The notes below the pieces were generated by a model. It was not told the DNA's origin and did no database searches. It saw only the letters and a program-made list of their open reading frames with translations. A DNA stretch of 64,000 bases from NCBI GenBank assembly GCA_003956705.1, contig QZCP01000006.1, positions 62,001 through 126,000 on the forward strand. Direction: 5' to 3'. Position 1 is the stretch's first letter. Each line of letters opens with the position of its first letter. The DNA is from Brevipalpus yothersi (taxonomy: Eukaryota; Arthropoda; Arachnida; Trombidiformes; Tenuipalpidae). The position numbers were made by a program, and so were the translations under genes. Below are positions 49,798 to 62,700 of this stretch, in pieces.

Positions 49798-52700
49798 AAA
49801 GTGATTGAAACTCTTCTTTCTAACAATCTTTCCAGAAGAGATGTCCATTTGAACATCAATTCCCAGAGTGTGATGTGATTGTTTGGAAATTTTCTCATGT
49901 CCATCATGATTGAAAAGTGGTACAAAATGGAAAGACTGGTTCAAGGCAATGTGTTTGTGATCGGTTAACTTTTTGAGTAAATTGAGAGCTGTGTGTATGT
50001 GTGCGTGTGGGGATATGTGTATGCGATCAGATTGATTGGACATGAAATAATTCTTTCTATCGATGCTCTTCAAATGATCTATATATTTTGTTCCACAAGG
50101 TGGTAATGATATTGTTTTGATTTTTGGATGGTGATGATCATTGAGAACATACATACAGTTGGGTTGATTTTGAATTATTGTTGCTACTTCATTTATTGCT
50201 GATCTTCTCTTTTCTGGTGAAAAATATTGAAACTAAAGCATTATTTAATGGATCATCGTGAGAAGAGTTCTTGAAAGACACTTGAACGATGATTGATTTT
50301 GATGCTCATTATGAGCTTGATCTATCGATCTTCCTCCAGAATCCAAGCAAATCGATCAAACATCCCAATAATTGAACTTAACAACCTCAACCTCTCATCT
50401 GATCGATGACCAAGTAGGAGAGAAAAAGAGTTATTTTTCAGAATGAACTGAAATGTGCCAATCAACAATCAACACTGAATCCAGCTCATCGGAGGAATAT
50501 GATTTCTCTCTAGAGCAAATCAAAATGATTATCCAGCACTTCCAATCACAGAATTTTTGTTTGCAGTGTGAACACGTGTAGTCAAATTTGCTGAGAAAAA
50601 GATGATTTTTGTTCACACTTGCCAATAATTCTTGATCTAATTGTTAACAAAAGAAACGCTACGAAGCGAGAAGCAATTATTCCTTACGCTGCGTTTATCG
50701 TCTTTGTATTGTGCATATTTTTCAGAATATTTTTATTCCTTTCAATTATACTGGACCTTCTGTCTAGAGGGTCCTTTTGCTCGCTCTATCTGGTTGTGAA
50801 ACAAAAAAAAGGGCGCAAACTATGATGGGTGATCATGATCACCATTGTGGCTGTATCGTACCCAAGCTTGACGTTTTTTCCCCATTCTCAGAATTTGATT
50901 AAGTATTATTTTCCACATTATTTGTTCATCAGAATGCTAGTCGTATCAACTTTCCCAAAATACTATCTCTTCTCCTTTCTCACTGAGCTTCTATCTCTCT
51001 CCATCTATTTAACCATGAGAATGATGTCCCATCATTGTCATGTAAACGGATGAATTTGAGGATACAAGAGCGTAACAAGCAATCATATCATTCTTTTTCC
51101 ATACATTCCTCCTTCTCCATCAAATCTAACCTGATATATATATCTTTTCTCTCTCTCTCTCTCTTCTTCATCCTCTTCCTCTTGACAGCAAACATCATCT
51201 TCCCTTCTTCTCTCCTTTAGATCCGATATTCTCCTTGATCCATATTCTTCACACTGAGTTTTTCATCTCTCTTCCTGATCCTCTTCGTCTTTATTTGCCC
51301 AGTGATCATGAGTTGTTTTCACACATACACACAGAAACAGAATTTGAAACAGCTCAAAAATTCACAAAACATGGAGTATACATGATGTACATGTAGTTCA
51401 GAGAAAAAAGAGCGTAAAAAAAGATGATTCAATTGATTTAACCTACCAGCATTTCTGTTTCTCTCCTCTGTCCTTCGCACCGATCATCATTCTATTCTAG
51501 GTATTATTCCTCATCTTCCTAGATTCTTTTCTTGTACTTCCTTTCACACTATCTTTGACCATCAACCTTACATCCTTCCTTATACACTAGACCTCTTCTT
51601 ACATGCCACTGACCTCAAACGTTTTCTCCCACAGACATTCTTGGTCATATATATATATATTGTTTTGTCTTTCTTTTCACTTTCACCACTCTTTCTATTC
51701 CCCTCTCACCAACAAGATGTTAATCTGGACTCCAAAATTGAATCCAACAGATCAGCATCCGAATAAAGTGTATTTCATCTCTCTTGCGAAATATCGTCAA
51801 TCAGACTCAAATAGTGAGGGTGTTGTGTAGTCAGAACCCGGAATCCAGAACGAACTATAATTCACAGGGGATGCTTAACACTGATCTCTATGGGCTCAAA
51901 AGTTCGTGAGAAGATTGCTTAATGAAGTGATGCTGATCCTGCATGCCAGTTTCAATTATTTTGAGTCCACCATTCTAGTTATCCACTATTTTTCACTCAT
52001 AGGTTTGCTTCTCTTCTTTTTTGTTCTTTTATTTGATGTACATATTTGATGCCGAAAGTTTTCGCGAAAATTTTGGCACTTAAAAAAAGCTCCAATCGGT
52101 GAAAGAAAATATAAATATATATAAAATAAATGTTATGTAAGTTTTAACAGAGATGATATGAACACACATACACACACAAACACATACATATACACTATCA
52201 TGAACTATATTTCTTCATAAAATGTTTAATCTTGTAAATATAGTGAAGTTTTAATCAAAATTTTTGTTACCTAAATTGACCAACCACTGCTTTTGATTCC
52301 TCTTTTTCTCTTTGAAAAAAATACAAAATCAACTATTCGAATTAACTTGCGTGTGTTGACCCAAAGATTTTTTTCTATTATCATCAGAATTCCATCTATC
52401 AAGATTTATATTATCATCATATTATCATGAGAAAACAATTTAAATTACATTCGAGGCTCAGAAAACTCTACCCCACCGTATACACTCCCGTACTTTGTTC
52501 TTTAGTATTCGCTATCATACGTGTACTCTTTTTCCAGGGCTTATCATCTGAGATTACAGGGAAAAAACTAATCAACACAACACTGTTGTCTTGAATCTGA
52601 TATTTTGAGCCTTTGGGAGAAAAAAGTGTGGCATAATGATCCCAAAGAAAAAGAGAAAATATGTATCCTACAAATGATAATACTCCATTTCATGAACTCC

Positions 52701-53433
52701 AAGGCTATTTTATATATCTATCATGTATATATCATGTATATTCTGCACATAGCTACTTGAACACTCAGTCAATTGAGTCGGTTCCACTCATTCTGTTTTT
52801 TTGAATGAATACTATCAAGTAAGAATCCCAAAAAAAACTATTCACAACCAAACTGACCTACTCTCAAGTTCTTTGAATCTTGAACTCTACTTCCAATCAT
52901 CGATCGTAAGGAAGGAAGGTTTGAGGTAGTTACACTACAAAAACTTTGTACATCTTCCAGCATTGGGAAAGATTATGGGAAAAGACAGCTGATAATCATC
53001 TCTCTCTCTCCCTCCTTCTCTACCTCTACCTCTAACCACATCCATTACTCAATGTTACTCATCATCATTGGAAGAGCAAATCTTTATTTATTTTCCACCT
53101 TTCAAAATATGATTTGGTTATCTAATGAAATGACAGGCAGCAAGTTGTTCCATATATTCATCATCGATCAGCTTATTCATCAGATCTGCTGCTTCCTTGA
53201 GCATATGATGATGGAAAATTGAACAACAACAAGCGGGGAAAATAGAGAATTACCGGTCGATGATGAGCTGTAAAAAGTTTCCCTCGTATTCTCGCTTTTT
53301 TCCTCTCTCTCACTTGATACATTTAATAAATGTGGAAAAAATTCGATTCATTATCACGAGAAAATAAATCAAAGCTCAAATGATTCATAGACAATCAGAG
53401 AGAGGAAGAGAGAGAGAGAGAGGAAGAGAAATA

Positions 53434-53568
53434 ATGGAGACAGGTGAAGTAGCACTCGATCTATCTCATTTCCGATTCTTATTAGACGAGAAGACTGTTG
53501 CTTATCGGAAGTTGATTGAATTTGAAATGAACAAGTTGCCAGGTCAACCTGGGAAAAGAATTAAATAG
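53434..53568 (+). CDS. Small ORF, 44 residues, intermediate-filament-like
   Basis: METGEVALDLSHFRFLLDEK followed by TVAYRKLIEFEMNKLPG and a basic end. The LLD...AYRKLIE pattern resembles the helix-termination motif of lamins and other intermediate filaments (LLD...E-x-YRKLLEGEE), with about seven residues missing between LLD and the Tyr. No other exon of such a gene is visible nearby. It may be a fragment, a pseudogene remnant or coincidence. Confidence 0.2.
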   Translation: METGEVALDLSHFRFLLDEKTVAYRKLIEFEMNKLPGQPGKRIK

Positions 53569-54975
53569 TCGCTGTCTTGTGCCACTATCAAGAGATACAA
53601 GATCGAGAATATTGCTCATGGCAGACCTATATTAGAACAAATTTTGACTGCGCTTGCGTCAAGGTAAATGTACAGTTAGGAATGTGTTTCGCTTTATTTG
53701 AACGAAAAAGTGAGAGCAAGAGAAAAAGAAAGAGAAAAAGATTTGAAGTAGTAAAATTGCCATCATCAAGTGAGATTTTTATGATTTTACTACTATTCTA
53801 CTATCGAGATTTACAATTCAAACTATTTGTCCAGCAGCTATTTTTGGTCACCACAAAACTAACAAGTCACAATGTTGTGAGTGTTTATGTGAGTATCTCA
53901 TGACAATATCATGGTTAACGAGGCGATTCTGATTAGTTGTGTAAAGCCTTAAACATGTTCCAATGATTGCCTCGAATCTTGATTCGGTCCAAGTGAGTGT
54001 ATCGGCTCTGATTGATTATATCTAGAGATAGATAGAGATAGAGCAAATGTATTCTATCTATTCTATCTTCCGCTTCCAATCACAAGAAATCGGAAACAAT
54101 TATTCAGATAAGAAAATAGTAACAAGACATGGACATGGTGGAGAGAGAGAGTGGGGAAACATTTTGGAAACCTCATGGTCTGGTTCAGGTCAATGGTTCT
54201 TGGGGTGAACATTGATGAATTCTTGCAGCTTCAAATGTCCTAGAAAAAGAGGAATGATTTGGGTCAGAAGATATCTAACTCCAGAGCCATAGTTTTTCTA
54301 GCCCCTCTTAAATACAGTAGTGTCAGAATAACAATAATAACAATAAGAATAACAAATAATGAGAAGAATTGAGAGAAAGATGGTGACCATAGCTGATTAA
54401 TTGTTTTGTGAATGTTTTTCTAACCAACAAGGGGACCCTTGTTCAGGTGAGAAAATTGGTATTTTCAGGATTTCTATGTTATCCTTTTCCTCTATCTATT
54501 TACAAACTAGACGCGCCCATCAAACCATATTGATGTAGTTGGGGAATTTTTTCTCTTCCCAGAAATTCTGAACAAGAAGTTCTATCGAAAGAAAAATTTC
54601 ATCTCATCACTCTTCATCTCTTATATCAAGTTAGATTGGGGCAGCCACGCGATCAACTAATCTGAATGTCTGCTTATATTTTGTCCTGGCAAGCTTTGCG
54701 TGTCTCGATTACACAAAACCCATCCACAAAAGCCCAATTGCTTACATATATATACACGTCTGTGTCCATATCCAAAGAGTTTCTCTCTCTCTCTCTCCCA
54801 GAGGAAAAGGGAATAAAGCAAACTTTATACTTGTCTGTGGAACGAGAAAAAGTCCACATGACGAGGCTAAGACCCTGTCGGAGGCCATTCTGAGCCTTCT
54901 CGATGGATCGATGATCATTTAGATTTGGCCGTGAGAGAAGAGGAGGATTGTTGAATGAATCCATGGGGAGATGTA

Positions 54976-54977
<2 letters not shown>

Positions 54978-55007
<30 letters not shown>
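54978..55007. repeat. (GT)n microsatellite
   Basis: GT run; the only sizeable GT tract in the right half of the window. Confidence 0.93.
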
Positions 55008-55008
<1 letters not shown>

Positions 55009-55818
55009 TGTGTGAGAGAGAGGAGAAGAAGTGCCTGCAAAGGAGGTGGAAATGATGAGGATGGAGAGAAGAGGAGAATTGGATGAAAAATATCGGAGGA
55101 TGCAATGAATGATGCTGGGATGATTTGTACTAGCTATAGCTACTCTAATAAGGATGGAGGATTCTGAAGATGCCCTCAAGATCTAACAATTACCAGGAGA
55201 GGACACACACATACGTAGTGTAGGGTCATCATCTATTGGTCCTCTTGAGCTTCTTCTCGCTTTTGCAGGCTTCATTTCACTGATTAGCCAGCTCTTATCA
55301 ATGAGATTCGAGGATAATTTTAATGAAAGGAAGATATCATCTTGACTGTGGAGGAAATAGCTTCAAAGAGTAAAGATGGTAAAGCCAAAGAAATAACATA
55401 CGTCACCTAATTCATGAAACTTTTTCCCAATGTCATACAAGAGTGATGAAACTGATGAAAAATTCAATCACTGTTCATAAAATGTGGTCAGTAAAGATGT
55501 AATCGAAAGAGAGGACCACATTTTCATCAGACAAGCTTACGATGAGAATTTAATCAATCATTGAATCGATCGATTGAGCTTCCCGCCAAAAATGAAATTT
55601 GAATTGGAAATTTTATCACTTTTTATCAACCGTTAATGGACTGATTGATCGATAATGATTTTGATTATTTTGATAAAAAAAAGCATAGCTCCTCGTTTTT
55701 GGTTGCTATACACGATGTGAGTGTGATGAAAATAAAACAGATTCGATCATCAGTTTGAAAAAAATAGAAAGCCACCAGTATGATGAGTGGTGATGATGTT
55801 TGATACGAAAAAGTTATC

Positions 55819-56107
55819 ATGGATTTCAATGAGAGTGGAAAAAAGATGAAAAAATTGAGCTTCAATCGTATTGTCACTTCAAATATACTTATAATCATTT
55901 CAATTTTGTGTTCATTGAAAGAATTTGTTCATACTCGTTTAGATGGTCACTTCATTGTTGTATCATCATCATCAAATCATCTTGTTTGGCCAGATGGTTT
56001 AACATTGTTGGTAAACATTAATGGGAACATTGTTTTGACTGGTAGAAAAAAAACTAGAAAGAACAAAATCAAGTATATAATGGAAAGAAAACAAAACTTG
56101 ACCCATG
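55819..56107 (+). CDS. Candidate first exon of an unknown secreted or membrane protein
   Basis: From an ATG the frame encodes about 96 residues: a basic start (KKMKKLSFNR), a hydrophobic segment (IVTSNILIIISILCSL) suited to a signal peptide or anchor, a beta-like stretch (HLVWPDGLTLLVNINGNIVL) and a very basic part (GRKKTRKNKIKY). It reaches ATG|GTAAGA, a strong donor, in phase 1. Reading on past the donor gives a stop at 56167-56169. An in-phase continuation exists after an acceptor near 56229 (LDGKRLVPSDRIF). It cannot join the ChAT exon, which starts in phase 0. No family recognised; GRKK might be an amidation-cleavage site. Confidence 0.35.
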
Positions 56108-56526
56108 GTAAGACGGATATTTCTACTTATACCTTGACCAATCGAGTTTTACATGAATCGTGGAATTGATCATCGCTCAAGGAACCAAATAAGAAGTGAT
56201 CTTTATCCCTTCTCCTCCTCCCACCATGAGTGTTGGATGGAAAAAGGTTGGTACCAAGTGATCGTATATTTCCTCTTGTTTCATGTCATTGGCATGTAAA
56301 TCACTTTGAAAGATCATCTCTCCTATTGAATTCTTTCTCTGTCTCTCGTTATATGTATCTTTTATCAATACTGTTTTCTCACAATGTTCTTCCGGAACGA
56401 ACATATCTGTCACATTTTCGTTTTCATCGTTTTCAATGAGGACTTTGGCAAAGGAATCATCATGATACCCTTGAGATGTTTTTCGATGAGATAAGGAAAT
56501 ATCAGGCTCAGAAGAATAGAATGAAG

Positions 56527-56535
<9 letters not shown>

Positions 56536-56567
<32 letters not shown>
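56536..56567. repeat. (CT)n microsatellite
   Basis: Short CT run. Confidence 0.93.
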
Positions 56568-56568
<1 letters not shown>

Positions 56569-57837
56569 AGGGCTTGCCTCAGCCTGTATTCCTTTCTTTT
56601 CCCCTATCCTCACACCATGAAGTCTCCTAAATCATGTGAATACACATGTAAAAGACATGTAGTCAGATACACATTGGTAGAAAATGAGGAGTAAAATGTG
56701 GAGTTTTGTTTTGTCTTGTTTCTTATTCTCCATGGGAGAGATGTTGTTGTTGAATCCGAAACATTTTGTTCACTGTGTGTTCCTGTAAGCTTGAATTTTG
56801 TAATGAAAATCTGTGGCTTAGCTAGATCATCTTCGATTGAACGAAAATTCTAACCCATAACAATTGAAGGTTTTCTGATGAGAGCCACGAACATGACCAG
56901 GGATAAAATGGTCGACAAACTTTCACAAATTCAACACTCAAGTATACTGAAGAATAAAAATAGAGAAATTCTCTACCTGATCCACAAACAATATACACTG
57001 TCTCTCTCGATATGATAATTTAGATTCCGATGGAAGTTTTTTGATGGACACAATATGTTCTTGAAAGGTTCATCTACAGCATGAATGAAAAAACTCTGCC
57101 TATGTAAATTGCTCAGGTTTTCCCAATGACCTTATATGAGGAATACATTTAATCTGATAGCTTGGAGTAATGAATTGAAAACAAGGTCTCAGAAATATTT
57201 ACTCTTGAGTATTCTTTTGTCTCAGCCTTTTTTCCTTTTCTGTCATATTTGCAACACGTCCATAGTGAATAAGAGTGAAAAGAGCAATCCACAAAATTAG
57301 TGAACATCAGGAATGGCGGGCAATCTTATATTCATCAGAGAGAGGTTTCTTTAACGCATCTGTAAAATATTCCTGAGGGTCTTTTCTGGAAAAATTACAA
57401 TATCTGACACTCATAACGGAATGAATATACGCTTGTATTCTCTCATTTTCTCATTTGATACACGAACTTAGATGGAAAAAAACTCAATGAACTATTGTCT
57501 TGGTTAATTTAACCGCATAGAATAAACACTCTTTTCATCTCTCAGAGTGATAGAAAATTTAATCAGATGATTCATCAAAATGATTCAACCTTTATTCATT
57601 CAGAATGGAGGAGCATTCGAGTATCTACTTCTTTCCACTATATTGATGGGAAAGTTTATCCTAAGTTTCGAGTTCATGAATCTATTCTCATTCAGATGTA
57701 TTCCCACAAACAAATTTTGTAGAAATATCCAGAGGCAATCACCAATTAATTGAAGAAGATTCTTAAGAAAAAGAAACGAAGAAATAGAGGGTAGAATTGA
57801 TCAATACTAACATTGGATAACTTTTTTCTGCATCCAG

Positions 57838-58029
57838 GATCTGCCTAAACCTCCAATTCCAGAATTAAAAGATACCCTGGAAAGGTATCTATCCAGCCTG
57901 AGAGTAGTATTGCCGAGCAGTCAATATGAGATCACCAAGAATACGATTGAAAATTTTGAAAAAGATTCCAAACAAGGACCGATTCTCCAAAAATTGCTTG
58001 AAGAATATGCAAAAAACACGGAGAATTGG
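57838..58029 (+). CDS. ChAT: Choline acetyltransferase exon (partial gene)
   Basis: A 192-base phase-0 exon with a CATCCAG acceptor and TGG|GTAAGT donor encodes 64 residues: DLPKPPIPELKDTLERYLSS, then LPSSQYEITKNTIENF, and ending LQKLLEEYAKNTENW. This is the N-terminal start of the choline/carnitine acyltransferase fold; it aligns with animal ChAT (LPKLPVPPLQQTL...YL and LQQKLLERQEKTANW). Position and strand downstream of VAChT make ChAT far likelier than a carnitine transferase. The enzyme makes acetylcholine from choline and acetyl-CoA in the cytosol of cholinergic nerve endings. The first exon is expected upstream of VAChT; the catalytic His exon is beyond the window. Confidence 0.88.
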
Positions 58030-58952
58030 GTAAGTAAATTTCGAAAATTCATGAGTATTGATTTTTGAAAGGGAAAAATTTGTTCTTTCCTTTTCTTTTT
58101 CTGCTTATGGCTACTTAAATTCATGATGGGAATCTTCCTTCTAGACATTCCCATTTTGTTGCATAGTTTCTACGTGACATCATGAGAGAATATGATTCTG
58201 ATTTGAAATCATACTGAAAATAGCTATAGTTTGCATGAAAAAGAAGTAAGGATGATAGAAATGAGAGTTTTTGGGAAAAGTATAGTTTGAAAGTTATAAC
58301 AACTTGTTACAATCTTGAGAACTCTGTTGTCTTCTCTATTAGTTCTGAAGAAATTGATACTTCAAGAGAAGGAGAGAGTATTCAAATGCTCTTTTTTTGT
58401 CCAAACCGATACAATCTTGTCACTCTCCAGTGTGAGATCAGATGTATAAAACAATTTCAAGCATGATAAAAAAGAAGAGGGATAAAAGCATTGAGCATAA
58501 AAGAAGTGGGAAAAATTGAGAAATATACCCCTTACAAGCACATACAGCATTACTGCTGGGATTCGAACTTATGCCATAATCTATGAATATATCTTGCATG
58601 TAAAAATGGACCTGATCAATGTGTCGAACAAGTGCCATATTTATCTCCATATTTGAACTTGTAAAATTGTATTTTCTCTCTCAGTCTCTCTCTCTATCTT
58701 TATCTCTTGATTTATTCAGTCTCGTTCTATTGGCATAAATTCTGTTATCTTTTTGCTCTACAAATCTTCCTTCCTTGAGCTTACCTATTATCGATATTCT
58801 GGTCCATCCAGAGATAAGGAAAGTAATTTCATGACCAGTTATGGTACAAAATTTCTCTACATCATGAGTTAATTTCATAAGCAAATCAAGTTGGATAGAA
58901 AAGCTTCTACACATTGATGAGGCTAAAACTTTAACTTTGATGCTTTGTGAAG

Positions 58953-58956
<4 letters not shown>

Positions 58957-59021
<65 letters not shown>
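58957..59021. repeat. (GA)n microsatellite
   Basis: GA run of about 65 bases. Confidence 0.96.
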
Positions 59022-59022
<1 letters not shown>

Positions 59023-59690
59023 TGATGGTGACAAGTGATGAGGAATGTGGGATGCTAGAGAAAATGATGGAAGCTGATTGAAGGTGGAAAGAATAAACAC
59101 ATTTGTAGAGAGTAGAGGAAGAATATTGAATTAAACACTGATTATTATCAATTATCTCGTCGCAAGTGAATTGAGTCGTTTATTAATCACCCACAACCAT
59201 CTAAATTAATCCGTATATACAGTTTTTCTTTCCTATTTGCTTTAGGCTTGAGACTTGTTTCATTCTCGTGATGGAGGATTGATTGGATATTTGAAGGAGG
59301 AGAGAGCAAAAAATCGAAGAGCAAGCCATAAATGAATCGATGAATGAGTGTGAAAATGCTGAGGGAACCAAGTCTTGTGGCTAAATGAGAAACATTTTCC
59401 TTCCATCTCTCCACTTTCCTGTTTGCCTATACATTGATTTTGTCTTCTTCTGATAATATCATGAAGCAGCAAGTTTTCATTCTACACTTTCTACTAGTTT
59501 AGCTAATAAAAGTCAAATAGGAAAAGAAAACGAATAATCCGAACCCATGTGAGTCCACGAAAATGGGAAAAAAGGAACAAAAAACACAAGTGAATCAGCT
59601 CCTCTATCAACTAGAGAAACATTCAAATACTAAAAGCCAAAAAAAGATGGAGAATGACTGAAATAGAAGATTCTGTTGGTTTGCATCACT

Positions 59691-59692
<2 letters not shown>

Positions 59693-59727
<35 letters not shown>
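59693..59727. repeat. (CT)n microsatellite
   Basis: CT run of about 35 bases. Confidence 0.94.
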
Positions 59728-59732
<5 letters not shown>

Positions 59733-62700
59733 TCCTCTTATATATACATCGGCTGCCCCTTGCCCCTCTGGCCCCTTGGAGCATCACTTTTGTAGTCAGT
59801 ATACTTATATCTGAGCTCTGCTTGTTCTTCTCATCAGCATCCTTTGTCTAGTAGTAGCAGTAGATAGTTTACTCTAGGAAAAGAGAATAGAGAATCATGC
59901 TGAGCAATCATGTTGGTGTAAGATCAACATTGAGTTAAGCTAGCTTAACCTAAAGGATATTTGTATTCAAAATTTGCTATCTTCTTTGACTTTTTTATCC
60001 ATGCTTTGAATATCAATTCAATTTAACAGTTTTTCGCATCATATATGAGCTCATCCAAGATAAAAATGTATGTATGTATATTCTTCTTGTGGAGATGGAA
60101 AATTTGTCCATGAATTCCAGATAATGAAATCTGATTGATAAGTATTGCTTCGCTGTTTTTTGTCCACTAAAGTTACTTTCTATTTTCAATAAAATTTGAA
60201 CTTCCAAGAGAAAGCCTGTAGAAGAGTTTTTTCTCTATTTGACTTATTTTCTCGAGAGGAATGCAAAACAGTAGCATAAATAAGTAGGCCAAAGACTATT
60301 GAAAATATTTGACGAAAGAAAAATTGATTCCAAATAAAAACTTGAGCCAAGCTGTGGGCTCAATTTGAATTTCAATGGAGCCCAATTCGATTGTCAAGCA
60401 GTTATGATCCAGAATTCGTTCTTCGTAACCTTACATGGTAGAGAGTGTCGAAAAAAAGTAAGGAATAGTGTTTCCTCAATTGTTGCTCAGGTTAAAATTG
60501 ATCCATTTCTTTTCGAGAAACTTTCACATTCAAAGTTGTCTCCTCTAGGTGTTCAAGATCGTCTACATCACAAATAACCCCTCAAGGAATAGCACTCTTC
60601 TTAACTTCCCATCGGGGAGTTGTTCAGAGTAATTACGTCTTGTCACATCCATATGAATATATCATGAGAGAATTTGTTATACTGAAGGTTTTTTTCCATT
60701 TATTCTTACTATTATCCAACCATTTTGGAAGAAATCTTTTTCGTTTTCCTTTATTTTGGTAAGTTGAAAAAGGGAAGAAAAAAATTCCAGATAGAAGTTT
60801 TGAATGATACTTCAAGTTTAGAACACATTTTCTTGTTAGCTGATTGAATGCATCATAAAAAATGTGGCAATTGTTCTATTTTGTTTTAGAGGTTTGATTC
60901 TCATAGCTTGATTGAATATAGTTAAAAATTTTTGCTGAGGAACACTTAGTGAATAGCTACTAATGTAAAACGCGAGTATGAATTCAATAAAAAAACTGAT
61001 TAATTCGAATATAATATTCAGTATTGTTTGATTCTCAAGAGTTCTCAAGTTTCAAGGGTATTAAAATCATGATACGGTAAAAAAAACTTCCAAAATATTC
61101 TTTCAGAACTTACAGGTTAGAAAGTTTCCCAAGAACCGTACTCTAAGAATTCATCTAGAAGAACTGTGACTGATCAGTGAATTCGATAGCGCAAAGCCCC
61201 AAAAGCTTGGATTGGACTGTCAATTTTGCGGTCTTCTTAGTCTTTTTGGTCATTCTGAATCAAAGGACCATCCATTGAGATTCCTTTCAATAGATTATCC
61301 AAGAGGAAAGGAAGAGAGAGAAGAATTCATCAATGACTAGTCATGCAGTGTGATGAGTGAAACCGAGTGTGTACATGAAAAACAAATGTTTTATTCATGA
61401 GATTCAGGATCATTTTCTCCATGTAGTAGACTGAGTGCTGAGTAAAATGCTAGTACATGATCGGTAATATGGTTTATTTGACATGAGAGGTACCAAAATA
61501 TTGACCCCAAAATATAAAAATTTTGGCGCATTTTCTTGATGAAAAACTTTCAAATTCATTCTCAAGATTTGATTCGCACAGTTTTTTGGTCAAATTTCAC
61601 CTTCTCTTCATCTTTTCCTCTTCCTTACCTTACAAAAAGTTTTTTACCATTTTGGGTGCATAAATAGTTAGATCGAGGGTAAGTGGTCATACAAACACCT
61701 ACCGAATATTTCATACACTCATAGTGATGCTAGCCAAAGTCTAAATACTTTATGAGCCTAACAAGTTCATAATTGATGAGCATGTAAGAAGATCGTCCCA
61801 GGCGAAGCTGGTAGGCAACAGCATTCATTGAAAGAACATTGCAATTCGTGCTCGGTTGGCAGTTTTCCTCTCTTCATGTTTGTATTTGTATTCTCTGTCC
61901 CCTTTCTGAAGATCTAGAATCTCTATTTTTCATTTTTATGCCTGATAATATTCATTGACTAGAGTGGATGCAATAATTTTGGAGATTTTTGTTCCTTCAT
62001 CACACACACACAATTTGAATCAATAACTTTTATGAATCTTTTCTTCAAGAGAAAAGAAGGACAGAAAATATGCTCTGAGGCTTGAAGTTTTTTTGCTCAG
62101 TATTCCCGTTATTTCCGTTATCTTAGTCTCCAATCAACTTGAAATGTTTCAGCAAAGTCATTGTTTTTGAGGAAGAAAAAACAATAGAAAACTCGCGTTC
62201 TTAGCTTTCAAGTAAAGTTCTTTCGAGAGCGGTCTATGAACTCTCGAAAACGTTTAGCTAGGAAAGAATTCCTTGGAATATCCTCACTCAGAGTAATTTG
62301 TAAGCTAAGAATTTAGATGTAAGCTTTTGTAATCTGTTCACTAATTAACAGACAACAATTTTCAAATGTACATCTCGAAAAGGTTCATACTCCGCGAATT
62401 TAAACAAGCTCGTGATTATCTATTGAAGAATCAATTTACTTGATGGATTCTTTGTCATTCAACAATGTACAAGTAGCAACATTTTAGCAACCTAAGTTTA
62501 TTTTGGGAATAACCATTTCCAGCGACTATTTAAGCGAAGAAATTAGAATAAATTTACATTTTGAGACCAAATAATTAAGCAAACTGCCGGACTTAGTAGT
62601 CTTGAAGCAAAACTGTGAAAAAAGTGGACAATTGAGTAGAATACGAGTGAAAAGATTCAAACAAGCCAATAATTAGGCTCAAAACGATGAGATCAGTAGG

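Larger units (their letters stand above)
49798..57837. other. Interval between VAChT and the ChAT exon
   Basis: 8 kb that would be part of the long first intron of ChAT. It begins with the VAChT 3' UTR and holds a (GT)n run at 54978-55007, a CT run at 56536-56567, and two candidate small genes listed separately (53434 and 55819). Nothing else recognised. Confidence 0.5.

Noticed and set aside
58545..58630. Minus-strand tRNA-like B-box (AGTTCGAATCC) near 58560
   Set aside because: The flanking bases cannot form the T stem and no convincing A box or cloverleaf was found. A decayed tRNA-derived SINE remains possible but is unsupported.
60365..60577. 70-residue plus-strand ORF as a possible further ChAT exon
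   Set aside because: It lacks the expected acyltransferase motifs and has no suitable phase-0 acceptor.
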